Shown: positions 18,448 to 27,942, counted from the first letter of the stretch. The stretch is 64,000 nucleotides of DNA from Nitrospira moscoviensis (GCF_001273775.1 NZ_CP011801.1:496001-560000), one strand, 5' to 3'. Numbers and translations are program-made. The notes: generated from the sequence alone by a model not told the origin.

Positions 18448-19755
18448 TTACTTTCTCATTCCCACTGCTTCCGGCCGGATCAGATTCGCCGCTTCGGCTT
18501 CGCGGATCAGGTCTACGTACTCCTGCCGCCAATATTTCAACGTGCTCATGATGGGCGATACTTCGGCGTCGCCGAAGGCGCAGACCGTGCGGCCGGCGAT
18601 GTTCTTGCACAGATCGGTCAAGGTTTCAAGGTCCTCCATCCGGCCCCGCTTCGCCATGATGCGGCGCATCGTCTGCACCAGCCAGGAGCTGCCTTCGCGG
18701 CAGGGGCTGCACTTGCCGCAGGACTCGTGATAGAAAAACTCCATCAGGCGGAGCGCGGCCCAGACCATGCTCGTGCCTTCTTCCATCACCGTCACGCCGC
18801 CGGAGCCCAGCATCGAGCCGGCGGCGGCCACCGATTCGAAATCCATTTTCACGTCGAGATGGTCCGGTGTGAGAAACGGGGCCGACGCGCCGCCGGGGAT
18901 AAAGGCCTTCAACGGCCTGTCCGCGCGCATCCCGCCGGCATGCTCGAAGATCAATTCCCGGAACGTGACGCCCATCGGGACTTCATAATTGCCCGGCCGC
19001 GTCACATGGCCGCTGACGCAGAAGATCCGCGTGCCCGTGCTCTTGGGCGGCGAGCCGATCGCGGCGAACCATTCCGCTCCGCGCGTCAGGATATGCGGCA
19101 GGTTCGCCAGCGTCTCGACGTTATTGACGACGGTGGGTTTGTTGTAAAGGCCATGGGTGGCGGGAAACGGCGGTTTGACGCGCGGCAGACCGCGTTTGCC
19201 CTCAAGCGATTCCAGCAACGCCGTTTCCTCTCCGCAGATGTAGGCCCCCGCGCCGCGATGCACCCAGACCTCGACGTCCACGCCGGTCCCGAAAATATTC
19301 TTCCCGACATAGCCGGCCGCCCGCGCTTCGCCGAGCGCCCGTTCAAGGATCTTGGAGCCGAGGACCATTTCGCCGCGTATATAAATGTAGGCGGATTCGG
19401 CGCCGATGGCGTAGCAGGCGAGCACGATTCCCTCCAGAACCTGGTGCGGATCGCGCTCCATCAACTGCCGGTCTTTGAACGTGCCGGGCTCGCTTTCGTC
19501 GGCGTTGCAGCAGAGATAGAGGGGGCCTCGGTAGTCTTTGGGGAGGAAGCCCCATTTCACGCCGGTCGGGAAGCCCGCGCCGCCGCGGCCGCGCAGGCCG
19601 GACTTCATCACCGTCGTGGTCACATCCGCCGGCGCCACCTTGCCGAGCGTCTTTCGCAGGGCTTGATAGCCGCCGGCTTTCTCGTAGTCGGCCAATGAGC
19701 CGGTATAGCCCGGCTGCGACATGTTCTTGAGGAGGATGAGTTCGTGCGGAGGCAT
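18448..19755 (-). CDS. nuoF: NADH-quinone oxidoreductase subunit F (NADH/FMN-binding)
   Basis: The 435-residue subunit where NADH is oxidised. Motifs present are GRGGAGFPTGVKW (NADH/FMN site), CNADESEPGTFKDR (FMN binding), the GAGAYICGEETALLESLEG helix and the N3 cluster motif ESCGKCSPCREGSSWL with a distal Cys near GRTVCAFGDAE. The protein is complete. It lies 22 bp before nuoG and follows nuoE across a 44-bp AT-rich heptamer array. Confidence 0.97.
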   Translation of the reverse strand: MPPHELILLKNMSQPGYTGSLADYEKAGGYQALRKTLGKVAPADVTTTVMKSGLRGRGGAGFPTGVKWGFLPKDYRGPLYLCCNADESEPGTFKDRQLMERDPHQVLEGIVLACYAIGAESAYIYIRGEMVLGSKILERALGEARAAGYVGKNIFGTGVDVEVWVHRGAGAYICGEETALLESLEGKRGLPRVKPPFPATHGLYNKPTVVNNVETLANLPHILTRGAEWFAAIGSPPKSTGTRIFCVSGHVTRPGNYEVPMGVTFRELIFEHAGGMRADRPLKAFIPGGASAPFLTPDHLDVKMDFESVAAAGSMLGSGGVTVMEEGTSMVWAALRLMEFFYHESCGKCSPCREGSSWLVQTMRRIMAKRGRMEDLETLTDLCKNIAGRTVCAFGDAEVSPIMSTLKYWRQEYVDLIREAEAANLIRPEAVGMRK

Positions 19756-19790
19756 AAATTAAAAATTCAAAATTAAAAATGCAAAATACC
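19756..19790. repeat. AT-rich heptamer array between nuoE and nuoF
   Basis: Five contiguous units (AAATTAA, AAATTCA, AAATTAA, AAATGCA, AAATACC) run from 19756 to 19790, immediately upstream of the nuoF start codon on the minus strand. It is a one-sided array with no clear facing arm. A T-rich remnant, CTTCATTTTCA, lies at the nuoE stop. Confidence 0.8.
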
Positions 19791-19799
19791 GCTTCATTT

Positions 19800-20330
19800 T
19801 CATTGCGGCTTGGCCGCCGGCTCCGGCCACATGTACGGCCCGCTCTTCAACGGACTATTGCCGGTCGTTTTCAAGTCGGCCAGAATGCGATCCACCTTTT
19901 CTTCCGTCAGCCGCTCATAATAGTCGTCGTTGATCTGCATCATGGGCCCCGTCCCGCAAGCCGCCAGGCATTCCACCACGCTCAAGGTGAACAGCCCGTC
20001 GGCCGTGGATTCTCCCGGCGCGATGCCGAGCTTCGTCTTGATCCAATCAATCACCGTGTCCGAGCCCACCAGCGCACACATCAACGATTTGCAGACCTGT
20101 ATATGAAACCGGCCCACCTTCTTCAAATTCAACATCGTGTAAAAGGTGGCGGTTTCGTAGACCTGCGGCGGCGTCAGGCCGAGCAGCCGGGCGATCTCCT
20201 TCATCGCCGATTCCGTGACGTAGCCCTGATCCCGCTGCGCCAGGTACAAGAGCGGAATCAACGCGGACCGCTTGACCGGATAGCGGCTCAGGATTTCGTC
20301 GATCTCTTTTTGGTACTTTTCCTTCAGCAT
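19800..20330 (-). CDS. nuoE: NADH-quinone oxidoreductase subunit E ([2Fe-2S])
   Basis: A 176-residue thioredoxin-fold subunit with the N1a cluster. The ligand pattern is C-x4-C in VCKSLMCALVG and then CLAACGTGP. The N-terminal helical domain includes PVKRSALIPLLYLAQRDQGY and PPQVYETATFY, as in other NuoE proteins. The start at 20330 (MLKEKY) gives the usual length. The frame opens 30 codons earlier, but that stretch lies in an intergenic inverted repeat. Confidence 0.95.
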   Translation of the reverse strand: MLKEKYQKEIDEILSRYPVKRSALIPLLYLAQRDQGYVTESAMKEIARLLGLTPPQVYETATFYTMLNLKKVGRFHIQVCKSLMCALVGSDTVIDWIKTKLGIAPGESTADGLFTLSVVECLAACGTGPMMQINDDYYERLTEEKVDRILADLKTTGNSPLKSGPYMWPEPAAKPQ

Positions 20331-20357
20331 CTCACTCTTCCCACTCCACCCCAACAT

Positions 20358-20476
20358 GGTGAGGGAGCGGAGGGTGCCCTCACCTGCGCGCATGCAACGA
20401 GCACCGCCCGCTATTTCCATTTGATCGGTCTTGGTGCGCGTTGCGCGAGCAAGAGGGCATCCTCCGCTTCCTCACC
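20358..20476. repeat. Long imperfect inverted repeat between nuoCD and nuoE
   Basis: The arms 20358-20381 and 20453-20476 are 24 nt each and match in 22 positions as inverted copies (left arm begins GGTGAGGGAGCGGAGG). The sequence just inside the arms (TGCGCGC... and ...GCGCGAGCA) also pairs imperfectly. The right arm overlaps the nuoCD stop codon at 20472-20474. In the polycistronic transcript it would fold as a large hairpin upstream of nuoE. Confidence 0.8.
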
Positions 20477-22223
20477 GATCACACTCCCCCATCACGATGT
20501 CGTACGTGCCGAAGATCGTGATGATGTCGGAGATCAAATAGCCGCGCGCCATGTGGTCGAACGCGCCCATGTGGACGAACGACGGGGAGCGGATCTTCAG
20601 CCGATAGGGGCGCGGGCTGCCGTCGCTGATGATGAAGAAGCCCAGCTCGCCTTTCGGCGCTTCGGTGGCGCAGTACGTTTCCCCCTTCGGAGGCTTGAAT
20701 CCCTGCGTGAAGATAATGAAATGGTGGATCAGGCTCTCCATGTCCCGCATCACTTGCTGCTTCGGCGGCGGAATATACTGCGGCGCGTCGGCCATGATGG
20801 GCCCCGGCGGCAGCTGGTCCAGGCATTGCGCGATGATCCGCGCGCTTTGGCGCATCTCCTCCATCCGGACCCAATACCGGTCGTAGGTGTCCCCGTTCTT
20901 GCCGACCGGCACTTCCCAGTCCACCTTGTGATACACGCCGTAAGGTTCCAGCTTGCGGACGTCGTAGGCCACGCCGGAGCCGCGCAGGGTCGGTCCCGTG
21001 AGGCTGAAATTGATGGCGTCCTCGGCCGAGATCACCGCGACATGCTTCGTCCGGCCCAGCCAGATGCGATTGGCGGCGATCAGCGAATCGTACTCGCTCA
21101 CTTTTTGGGGGAACGTCTCCAAGAAGGTCTTGAGACGCTGGACCAACTCGGGCGTGAAATCGCTGTCGACGCCGCCGATGCGGTAGTAGTTCAACGTCAG
21201 CCGCGCGCCGCAGAGCTTTTCGAACAGATCGAGCAGGATTTCCCGCTCGCGGAAGGTCCAGAAGAAGACCGTCATCGCGCCGATGTCGAGCGCCTGCGTG
21301 CCGAGCCAAAACAGATGGCCCACGATGCGCTGCATCTCCGCGACGATCGTACGAATGTACTCGGCGCGTTCCGGCACGGTGATGCCGAGGAGCTTCTCGA
21401 CCGCGCGGACGTATGCATAGTTGTTCGCCATGGCGCAGACGTAGTCCAGGCGGTCGGTATGCGGAATCACCTGCATGTAGGCCAGGCCTTCGGCGAGCTT
21501 CTCGACGCCGCGATGGAGGTAGCCGAGATCCGGGGTGGCCTTGACGATCCGCTCGCCGTCCAATTCGAGCACGACCCGCAGCACGCCATGGGTGCTGGGA
21601 TGCTGCGGACCCATGTTGAGCAACAGCTCCTCTTGCCGGCGTGTGCCGGATGTGCCTGTCCCTGCCAGGAACGGTTTCTTTTGCGCGTCCGGGATCTCGC
21701 CGTCGATCTGCTCGACCGGCAGCTCATCTAAGCGGGGAATGAAGTCGAACTGGCTGCGCCAGCCCTTGCCCTCCGTCGGGAAATCTTTTCGGAGCGGATA
21801 GCCTTCGGCATAGTCTTCCGGCAGGAGGATCCGGCGCAGATCCGGATGGCCGGCAAAGCGGATCCCCATCATGTCGTAGACTTCGCGCTCTAAAAACTCG
21901 GCGCCGCGCCACACGCTCGTGACGGAATCGATGACCGGATTGTCTTCCGGCACTCTGGCCTTGAGGCGAATTCGCCTGCCGTAGGGCAGCGACAGGAGAT
22001 GATAGATGACTTCGAACCGTTCCTGGTCGGACGGATAGTCGGCCGAGCAAATATCGGTGAGGTGATCGAACGAAGCCTCCGGCGCATCGTGCAAGTAGCG
22101 GGCGACATCGAGGATGTTCGCCGCGCGCACCTGGACGGAGACTTCTCCGCGCGCGGTATCCACGTTCGCCGCCAGCGCGGCTTCGGGGAATTTCTTGAGC
22201 AGCGTTTCGATCAGGGTCTGCAT
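20472..22223 (-). CDS. nuoCD: NADH-quinone oxidoreductase fused subunits C and D
   Basis: A 583-residue fusion. NuoC occupies about residues 1-175 (motif REVYDMMGIRFAGHPDLRRI). The linker covers about 175-200. NuoD follows, starting at LLNMGPQHPSTHGVLR (residues 202-216). The quinone-site residues of the 49-kDa subunit are present in GPQHPSTHG (205-213). Arg238, in GYLHRGVEKL, corresponds to the arginine that NDUFAF7 methylates in mitochondrial NDUFS2, and the TDR arginine 20 residues later is also kept. The C-terminus is IFGTYDIVMGECDR. Both junctions carry inverted repeats. Confidence 0.96.
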   Translation of the reverse strand: MQTLIETLLKKFPEAALAANVDTARGEVSVQVRAANILDVARYLHDAPEASFDHLTDICSADYPSDQERFEVIYHLLSLPYGRRIRLKARVPEDNPVIDSVTSVWRGAEFLEREVYDMMGIRFAGHPDLRRILLPEDYAEGYPLRKDFPTEGKGWRSQFDFIPRLDELPVEQIDGEIPDAQKKPFLAGTGTSGTRRQEELLLNMGPQHPSTHGVLRVVLELDGERIVKATPDLGYLHRGVEKLAEGLAYMQVIPHTDRLDYVCAMANNYAYVRAVEKLLGITVPERAEYIRTIVAEMQRIVGHLFWLGTQALDIGAMTVFFWTFREREILLDLFEKLCGARLTLNYYRIGGVDSDFTPELVQRLKTFLETFPQKVSEYDSLIAANRIWLGRTKHVAVISAEDAINFSLTGPTLRGSGVAYDVRKLEPYGVYHKVDWEVPVGKNGDTYDRYWVRMEEMRQSARIIAQCLDQLPPGPIMADAPQYIPPPKQQVMRDMESLIHHFIIFTQGFKPPKGETYCATEAPKGELGFFIISDGSPRPYRLKIRSPSFVHMGAFDHMARGYLISDIITIFGTYDIVMGECDR

Positions 22224-22234
22224 GGGTCGCTCTT

Positions 22235-22293
22235 GCGAGACTGGCGCGCCGCGCGAGAGAAGCGAGACGCGCCCACCCTCCCGCCGGTCTCGC
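22235..22293. repeat. Inverted repeat between nuoB and nuoCD
   Basis: The arms 22235-22246 (GCGAGACTGGCG) and 22282-22293 (CGCCGGTCTCGC) are inverted copies with one mismatch in 12. The loop is about 35 nt. The right arm ends 2 nt before the nuoB stop codon. It is the second of three hairpins at successive nuo junctions. Confidence 0.75.
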
Positions 22294-22295
22294 GC

Positions 22296-22775
22296 TTATC
22301 TCACGAACACCTTCTCGCGTTGGATCTTTTCCTGGAGCTTCAGCAGGCCGTCGAGCAGCGCTTCGGGGCGCGGCGGGCAGCCCGGCACGTACACATCGAC
22401 CGGGACGATTTGATCCACGCCCTGCACGACGGCGTAACTGTTGTAGTGATTGCCCGACGTGGCGCAGGAGCCCATCGAAATGACATAGCGGGGCTCCGGC
22501 ATCTGATCGTAGATGCGGCGAATCACGGGCGCCATCTTCCGCGTCACCGTGCCGGCCACGATCATGAGATCCGACTGGCGGGGCGACGCGCGAAACACGC
22601 CGGCGCCGAATCGATCCAGATCGTACCGCGACGACACGCTCGCAATCATCTCAATGGCGCAGCACGCCAGGCCGAACGTCATCGGCCACAGGGCCGACTT
22701 CCTCGCCCAATTCACCACGGCGTCCAGATTCGTCGTGATGATGTTCGCCTCGAACTGCCGCTCTAAAAAACTCAT
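22296..22775 (-). CDS. nuoB: NADH-quinone oxidoreductase subunit B (cluster N2)
   Basis: The 159-residue subunit carries the terminal [4Fe-4S] cluster N2. The tandem-cysteine motif GLACCAIEM is followed by [11 protein letters not shown], the GSCATSG cysteine and [18 protein letters not shown]. All four ligand positions are present. Together with NuoD it forms the quinone-binding pocket. The start at 22775 gives the family length. Confidence 0.97.
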   Translation of the reverse strand: MSFLERQFEANIITTNLDAVVNWARKSALWPMTFGLACCAIEMIASVSSRYDLDRFGAGVFRASPRQSDLMIVAGTVTRKMAPVIRRIYDQMPEPRYVISMGSCATSGNHYNSYAVVQGVDQIVPVDVYVPGCPPRPEALLDGLLKLQEKIQREKVFVR

Positions 22776-22799
22776 CGTTCTCTTTACCTTCCATTACGA

Positions 22800-22924
22800 G
22801 AATGGGACTGAGCGGGTGGCGCCGACCGGGCGCCCATTCGCCCGCAGCGGAAGGGACCCACTGGGGGATGGGTGGAGCGAGGACGAATGGGCTGGTCGGC
22901 GACAGGACCCGCTCAATCCCATTC
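22800..22924. repeat. Long imperfect inverted repeat between nuoA and nuoB
   Basis: The outer arms 22800-22817 and 22907-22924 are 18 nt with one mismatch (GAATGGGACTGAGCGGGT and its inverse). Inner arms 22821-22839 (GCCGACC...CCCATTC) and 22885-22900 also pair, with a small insertion. The loop, GGGACCCACTGGGGGATGGG, is G/C-rich. The right outer arm overlaps the last codons and stop of nuoA (stop at 22913-22915). No small open frame here looks convincing. Confidence 0.8.
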
Positions 22925-23284
22925 GAGCGCCCCTTTCTTCCACGCGTACCAAAACCCGACGATCAAGATGCCGATGAACACCACCATTTCGACCAATCCC
23001 ACCAACCCGAGCTTCTGAAAGGCCACGGCCCAGGGAAACATGAAGACGATTTCGATGTCGAAGATCACGAACAGCATTGCGATGATGTAGTACCGCATCG
23101 GGAACTGCACGCGCGCGTCCTGAAACAGCGGGCTGCCGCTTTCGTACGGAGCCAGCTTCGCCCGGTAGGGCCGGCTCGGCCGAACGACCCACCCGGCCAG
23201 CAGCGAGACGGCGCCGAAGGCGATCGCAATCCCGATAAAGACCAGAATCGGAACGTAGTTGGCTGGAACCGCGGCGTTACCCAT
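22913..23284 (-). CDS. nuoA: NADH-quinone oxidoreductase subunit A
   Basis: The 123-residue, three-helix membrane subunit is the first structural gene of the nuo operon. The conserved loop KLAPYESGSPLFQDARVQFPMRYYIIAMLFVIFDIEIVF is complete, including the Cys-less variant of the ND3 loop (ESGSP where mitochondrial ND3 has ESGFDP). The gene starts 77 bp downstream of the midA stop, across a heptamer array. Its 3' end forms one arm of the inverted repeat described at 22800-22924. Confidence 0.96.
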   Translation of the reverse strand: MGNAAVPANYVPILVFIGIAIAFGAVSLLAGWVVRPSRPYRAKLAPYESGSPLFQDARVQFPMRYYIIAMLFVIFDIEIVFMFPWAVAFQKLGLVGLVEMVVFIGILIVGFWYAWKKGALEWD

Positions 23285-23292
23285 ACGGGCCT

Positions 23293-23320
23293 CGTGAAGC
23301 GTGACGCGTGACGCGTGAAG
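23293..23320. repeat. Heptamer array between midA and nuoA
   Basis: Four contiguous units (CGTGAAG, CGTGACG, CGTGACG, CGTGAAG) occupy 23293-23320 in the 77-bp gap, immediately upstream of nuoA. No facing arm is visible. The unit family is the same as in the array at 13436-13519. Confidence 0.8.
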
Positions 23321-23361
23321 TGCGCGGGAACGGTCGTTTCATCCAGCAAGTCATTGAACCC

Positions 23362-24579
23362 TCAGGCTACGGAACTCACGGCCAGCGCTTCGCCGAAGAA
23401 CGGCTTGAAACGCAGCCCGTCCAGTTCCGGCTTCTCGATGCCTTTATGTTGGATGAGCACTTTGAACGTCGTGCCCATGCCGTCGGGCCGCAACAGATGA
23501 ATCGCCGCGCGAAACTCCGGACTCTCCGGGTCCAACTCGGCCATCATCTCCTCCACGCCGAGTCCCATCAAAAAGCTGAGCTGGTTCGTAAAGCCGGTGA
23601 CATGGAGCCCGTGCTCCTCGCCGACCATGGCCAAGCTGGAGAAATCCACATGTGCCGTCATGTCCTGCTGCCCGACCCGCTCGTAGGGGTCTTCGGACGT
23701 CATCTGCGAGTAATAGCAGAGCAGCGTGCCATCCGAGCGATCGGCGCTATACAGATCCTGCATTGTGTGGCCGTAATCGATCGTGATCGCCACGCCACGC
23801 GTGAGGGCGGAGGCGACCTGCTCCATCCATGTCAAGGCATGCACATTCATCTCGGTGCGATAGCCGTCCGGCAGGGACAAGCTCAGCCGTTCGAGATGGC
23901 GGGGCAGTCGCGGATCGGACAGCGGCCTGAGGCATTCCGCGAATTTCCCGTCGCGATAGTCCACGAAGATTTCCTGCGCCCGCCCCTCCGCCATCTGAAT
24001 GCGATGCACGGGAAAGGCGTCGGGCAGCTCATTGCTGAACATCAGGCCCTGCACATCGGCGAGGCTGTGCACGTCTTCAACCCAGGACATGAGCCCCGGC
24101 TCGCCGAGCCACTGTCCCAGGTTCGTTCGCTGCAATTCCCGCATGGCCGGGCTGCGTTCCACCAGCACATAGCGGAACCGCCGGCGGAACGAGTCGTCTT
24201 CTTTCAACAGGGCCGTAAGAATGTCGCGCGCGAGCAATCCCTTGCCGGCCCCCATCTCCACCACTGAGAACGGCTCCGGATAGCCGAGCAGCGCGTCGAC
24301 CTGCCGGGCCTGCGTGGCGAGGGCCTGTCCCAGAATGGGATGCACGTCGGAACTCGTGTAGAAATCTCCGGACCATCCGATCCGCTCGCCGCCGGCTTCC
24401 GGCGGCCGCATGTAATACCCGTATTGGGGATGATAGAGCGCGAGCTCCATAAAGCGGACGAAGGGGATGGGACCCGAGGCGGCGATCTCGGCGGCGATGG
24501 CGGCAATCAGTGCGGGATGCCCGGTCGTCACAAGAAATCCGTTTCTTTTCAGACAAGGCGCGGAGTCAGAGACACCCAT
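23362..24579 (-). CDS. MidA/NDUFAF7-type SAM-dependent methyltransferase at the head of the nuo operon
   Basis: A 405-residue DUF185 protein. Landmarks are FMELALYHPQYGYY, the GDFYTSSDVHPILGQALA loop, the SAM motif VVEMGAGKGLLARDIL, and later FSNELPDAFPVHRI and ITIDYGHT. The mitochondrial homologue NDUFAF7 dimethylates an arginine of NDUFS2 and is needed for complex I assembly. Here the gene is the first of the nuo transcription unit, and the target arginine is present in NuoCD (Arg238). A complex I assembly role is therefore a well-founded inference, though DUF185 proteins also occur away from nuo genes. Confidence 0.85.
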   Translation of the reverse strand: MGVSDSAPCLKRNGFLVTTGHPALIAAIAAEIAASGPIPFVRFMELALYHPQYGYYMRPPEAGGERIGWSGDFYTSSDVHPILGQALATQARQVDALLGYPEPFSVVEMGAGKGLLARDILTALLKEDDSFRRRFRYVLVERSPAMRELQRTNLGQWLGEPGLMSWVEDVHSLADVQGLMFSNELPDAFPVHRIQMAEGRAQEIFVDYRDGKFAECLRPLSDPRLPRHLERLSLSLPDGYRTEMNVHALTWMEQVASALTRGVAITIDYGHTMQDLYSADRSDGTLLCYYSQMTSEDPYERVGQQDMTAHVDFSSLAMVGEEHGLHVTGFTNQLSFLMGLGVEEMMAELDPESPEFRAAIHLLRPDGMGTTFKVLIQHKGIEKPELDGLRFKPFFGEALAVSSVA

Positions 24580-24628
24580 CCTTGACGGGTAGATTTCACC
24601 CGTCGGATCGGCAACCCAAAAGTGGCGT

Positions 24629-24658
24629 AGAGTATCGTTCGGAAGTGCGCTAAGTCAA
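24629..24658 (-). promoter_or_regulatory. Candidate sigma-70 promoter of the midA-nuo operon
   Basis: On the minus strand TTGACT (24658-24653) and TACTCT (24634-24629) are separated by 18 bp, and the -10 lies about 50 bp upstream of the midA start codon. The -35 box is a 5/6 match and the -10 box a 4/6 match. This is the only reasonable pair I see between secA and midA in this orientation. I have not seen transcript data. Confidence 0.5.
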
Positions 24659-25077
24659 GGCGGAATCAGCAAGAAACTGGGGGTGCCCGGTTTAGCGGGA
24701 TGTCTGCCGCGGCCTTTATCACAAGGGGAGGAAGATGATTTGTCCGTGCCACTCCTCGCCTGGTAACGAACCGGCGTCACGCGTGAAGAGCCGCCTGAGA
24801 TCGGCGAGTTGCGAGACGCTGTCGGAGGTCACCCAAGAAACCGGTGTGCCGTCTCTGTAAATCCTTCCCTTACGCGGGCCGTAGGGGGCTGGAGTTCAGC
24901 GATCGGCATAGCGCCGTCCATCTACCTCTGCACATACAGGGACCCTGCACGCCGTCATTGCGCCGCTTCGGCGCAGCTTTAAAGGCGTGGAGGGGGATAA
25001 TAAATTGTGACAAGCGGCGGTGGCGGGTCGTCGCATTATGCCGGCGGCGAACTTCGCCCCCTGCGGCCCGAGCCTCC
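24659..25077. other. Gap of about 420 bp between secA and the midA promoter
   Basis: No convincing gene, tRNA or riboswitch was found. A short perfect hairpin (GCGCCG, CTT, CGGCGC) lies at 24960-24974, about 105 bp downstream of the secA stop. It has no T-run on either strand and is at best a weak terminator or transcript-end stabiliser for secA. Long open frames crossing this stretch on the plus strand are antisense to secA and look like GC-rich shadows. Confidence 0.5.
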
Positions 25078-27801
25078 TCACGCCCCGTGGCACTTCTTAT
25101 ATTTCTTGCCGCTTCCGCAGGGGCAGGGATCGTTGCGACCGACTTTCTCGTCGCTGCGGTGGACGGTCTGCTGAGGGGCGGCCGGTTCTTCGCCGCGGTT
25201 CAACGTCAACTTGGGCTGCGGGCGGGAGATGACCGGCGGAGGCGGCGCGTCGGGCGCCGGGCCTTCGTGTCTGACGGCCTGTACGCGGAAGAGCCGCTCC
25301 AAGGCATCCGACTTGATCCGCTGCATCATGCCGGCGAACAGGTCGTACCCTTCCTTCTTATACTCGATCAGCGGATCTTTCTGGCCGTAGCCGCGCAGGC
25401 CGATGCCGTCACGGAGGTGGTCCATCGCCAGCAGGTGATCTTTCCAATGGTGGTCGATGACCTGCAGCATGAAGGTCTTTTCCAGGAAGCGCATCAAGTC
25501 GGAGCCGAGTTCCTGTTCCTTGCGCTCGTAGCCTTCATGCACGAGTTTTTTCAAATCGTCGGCCAGGGCGTCGCGGCCGAGATCCCGCAACGACGCCCCC
25601 TCGTCGTGTTTCCCCTGCGTGATGTCGAGGCCGAATTGGCCCTGCATCATCTCGACGAGGCCTTTCATGTCCCATTCTTCGGGGTACTGTTCGGCCGGGC
25701 AATAGACGGTCATGGCGGAGTCCACCATGTCGTCCATCATGTCGCGAATGTCGTCCTTGAGATTCTGGCCGGCCAAGACGGCATGGCGGTGCTGGTAGAT
25801 CACCTCCCGCTGTTTGTTCATCACGTCGTCGTACTCGAGGAGCTGTTTGCGGATTTCGAAGTTGTGCGCCTCGACCTTCTTCTGCGCGTTGGCGATGGCG
25901 CGGGTGACCATGCCGTGTTCGATCGGCACGCCTTCTTCCATGCCGAGCTTCAGCATCAACTGCGAGACGCGCTCGGAGGCGAAGATCCGCATCAAATCGT
26001 CTTCCAGCGACAGATAGAAACGCGAGGAGCCGGGATCGCCTTGCCGGCCGGCGCGGCCGCGCAGCTGGTTGTCGATCCGGCGGCTTTCGTGCCGTTCGGT
26101 GCCGAGAATATGAAGCCCGCCGGCTGCGACCACTTCCTGCTTGTCCTTTTCGCACTCGGCCTTGATCTGTTCGTACACTTCGAGCTTGCGTTCTTCCGGC
26201 AGGCCGTCCTCGCGATAGAGGACTTGCTTGAACAGAAAGTCCGGATTGCCGCCCAGGAGAATGTCCGTGCCGCGGCCCGCCATGTTGGTCGCGATGGTGA
26301 CGGCGCCTTTGCGGCCGGCTTGCGCCACGATCTCGGCTTCCTTCTCGTGGAATTTCGCGTTCAACACGTTGTGCTTCACGCCGGTGCGGCTCAACAGCCC
26401 CGACAGCCGCTCGGACTTTTCAATTGAGATCGTGCCGACCAGCACCGGCTGCCCGGTTTTGTTGCACTCCTTGATTTCTTCGACGATCGCCGCGAACTTT
26501 TCCTTCTCCGTCCGATACACCACGTCGGCGTAGTCGATCCGGATCATCTTACGGTTCGTCGGCACCACGTTCACGTCGAGGTTGTAGATCTTGGCGAACT
26601 CGCCCGCCTCGGTGTCGGCGGTGCCCGTCATGCCGGCGAGCTTTTTATACATCCGGAAATAGTTCTGGAAGGTCACGGAAGCGAGCGTCTGGTTTTCGTT
26701 CGCGATCTTGACGCCTTCCTTCGCCTCCACCGCCTGGTGCAACCCGTCGCTCCAGCGGCGGCCCGGCATGAGGCGGCCGGTGAATTCGTCGACGATGATG
26801 ACTTCGCCGTCTTTCACCACGTAGTCCACGTCGCGCTTGTACAAGGCATGGGCCTGCAGGGCTTTGACGACGTGGTGCACCATGTCCATGTTCGCCGGAT
26901 CGTACAGGTTATCCACGCCGAGGAGTTTCTCGACGCGGGCGTTGCCTTCTTCCGTGAGCGAGGCGGTCTTGGTCTTTTCCTCGATCGTGTAGTCCTGCTC
27001 CGGCTTGAGCTGCGGGATGATGGCGTTAATGCGGTAATAGAGGTCCGTCGTCTGGTCGGTGGGGCCCGAGATGATGAGCGGCGTGCGGGCCTCGTCGATC
27101 AAAATGCTGTCCACCTCATCGACGATGGCGTAGTTCAGCTCGCGCTGCACACACTGGCTGAGGTCGCTGACGATCAAATTGTCGCGCAGGTAGTCGAACC
27201 CGTATTCGTTGTTGGTGCCGTAGGTGATGTCGGCGCGGTAGGCCTCCTGCCGGGTGCAGGGGCGGAGCGACTGGAGCCGCTTGTCGGACGCGTCGTACGT
27301 CGGATCGAAGAGAAACGAGGCGTCGTGCTGGATGACGCCGACCGACAGACCGAGCGCATGGTACAACTGTCCCATCCATTGCGCGTCGCGTTTGGCCAGG
27401 TAGTCGTTCACGGTCACGAGGTGGGCGCCTTTGCCTTCCAGGGCGTTCAGGTACATGGGGAGCGTCGCGACGAGCGTTTTCCCTTCGCCCGTCTTCATTT
27501 CCGCGATGCGGCCTTTGTGGAGAATCATGCCGCCGATCAACTGCACGTCGAAGTGCCGCATGTTCAGCTTGCGGCGCGACATTTCCCGGCAGACCGCGAA
27601 CGCTTCCGGCAAAATGTCGTCGAGCGTTTCGCCGGCCGCGAGGCGCTTCTTGAAATCCTGCGTCTTGTCGACGAGCGCTTGGTCGGACAGCGGCGTCAAG
27701 CTCGATTCCAAGGCGTTGATGCGCTCCACGATCGGCATCAACGCTTTGATTTCACGATCGTTCTTGCTGCCGAAGATGAGATTGAGAAGTTGTGTCAGCA
27801 T
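25078..27801 (-). CDS. secA: Preprotein translocase ATPase SecA
   Basis: A complete 907-residue SecA, the motor that drives proteins through SecYEG. Motifs present are [15 protein letters not shown] (Walker A), [16 protein letters not shown] (DEAD-like Walker B), [15 protein letters not shown] and [26 protein letters not shown]. The C-terminus ends with the zinc-binding SEC-C motif, [17 protein letters not shown], for SecB or ribosome contact. It is transcribed alone, with nothing unusual in length. Confidence 0.98.
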   Translation of the reverse strand: MLTQLLNLIFGSKNDREIKALMPIVERINALESSLTPLSDQALVDKTQDFKKRLAAGETLDDILPEAFAVCREMSRRKLNMRHFDVQLIGGMILHKGRIAEMKTGEGKTLVATLPMYLNALEGKGAHLVTVNDYLAKRDAQWMGQLYHALGLSVGVIQHDASFLFDPTYDASDKRLQSLRPCTRQEAYRADITYGTNNEYGFDYLRDNLIVSDLSQCVQRELNYAIVDEVDSILIDEARTPLIISGPTDQTTDLYYRINAIIPQLKPEQDYTIEEKTKTASLTEEGNARVEKLLGVDNLYDPANMDMVHHVVKALQAHALYKRDVDYVVKDGEVIIVDEFTGRLMPGRRWSDGLHQAVEAKEGVKIANENQTLASVTFQNYFRMYKKLAGMTGTADTEAGEFAKIYNLDVNVVPTNRKMIRIDYADVVYRTEKEKFAAIVEEIKECNKTGQPVLVGTISIEKSERLSGLLSRTGVKHNVLNAKFHEKEAEIVAQAGRKGAVTIATNMAGRGTDILLGGNPDFLFKQVLYREDGLPEERKLEVYEQIKAECEKDKQEVVAAGGLHILGTERHESRRIDNQLRGRAGRQGDPGSSRFYLSLEDDLMRIFASERVSQLMLKLGMEEGVPIEHGMVTRAIANAQKKVEAHNFEIRKQLLEYDDVMNKQREVIYQHRHAVLAGQNLKDDIRDMMDDMVDSAMTVYCPAEQYPEEWDMKGLVEMMQGQFGLDITQGKHDEGASLRDLGRDALADDLKKLVHEGYERKEQELGSDLMRFLEKTFMLQVIDHHWKDHLLAMDHLRDGIGLRGYGQKDPLIEYKKEGYDLFAGMMQRIKSDALERLFRVQAVRHEGPAPDAPPPPVISRPQPKLTLNRGEEPAAPQQTVHRSDEKVGRNDPCPCGSGKKYKKCHGA

Positions 27802-27912
27802 GCCGGTTCCATGTGGCGAGTACTCGCGCGGTTCTGTGGAATATCGAGGAAGTATACAGCAAACTTTTCTTGAATCCTATCAGGAAGACAAGGGGTTCTG
27901 CACGGGGGCATC

Positions 27913-27942
27913 TTGACTCTTCGGCCGGCGCTCCAGTAGCAT
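27913..27942 (+). promoter_or_regulatory. Candidate promoter of the TonB/BNR/TlpA locus
   Basis: TTGACT (27913-27918) and TAGCAT (27937-27942) are separated by 18 bp, with the -10 about 30 bp before the first ATG of the locus. The match to sigma-70 boxes is moderate (5/6 and 4/6). No repressor site such as a Fur-type box is obvious. Confidence 0.4.

Noticed and set aside
24659..25077. tRNA or riboswitch in the secA-midA gap
   Set aside because: No TTCGAAT-like T-arm, acceptor pairing or known aptamer core could be found on either strand.
24844..26427. A 1.6-kb open frame on the plus strand antisense to secA
   Set aside because: It mirrors the secA codons in a GC-rich gene, has no ribosome-binding site or recognisable domain, and the minus-strand product is an unmistakable SecA.
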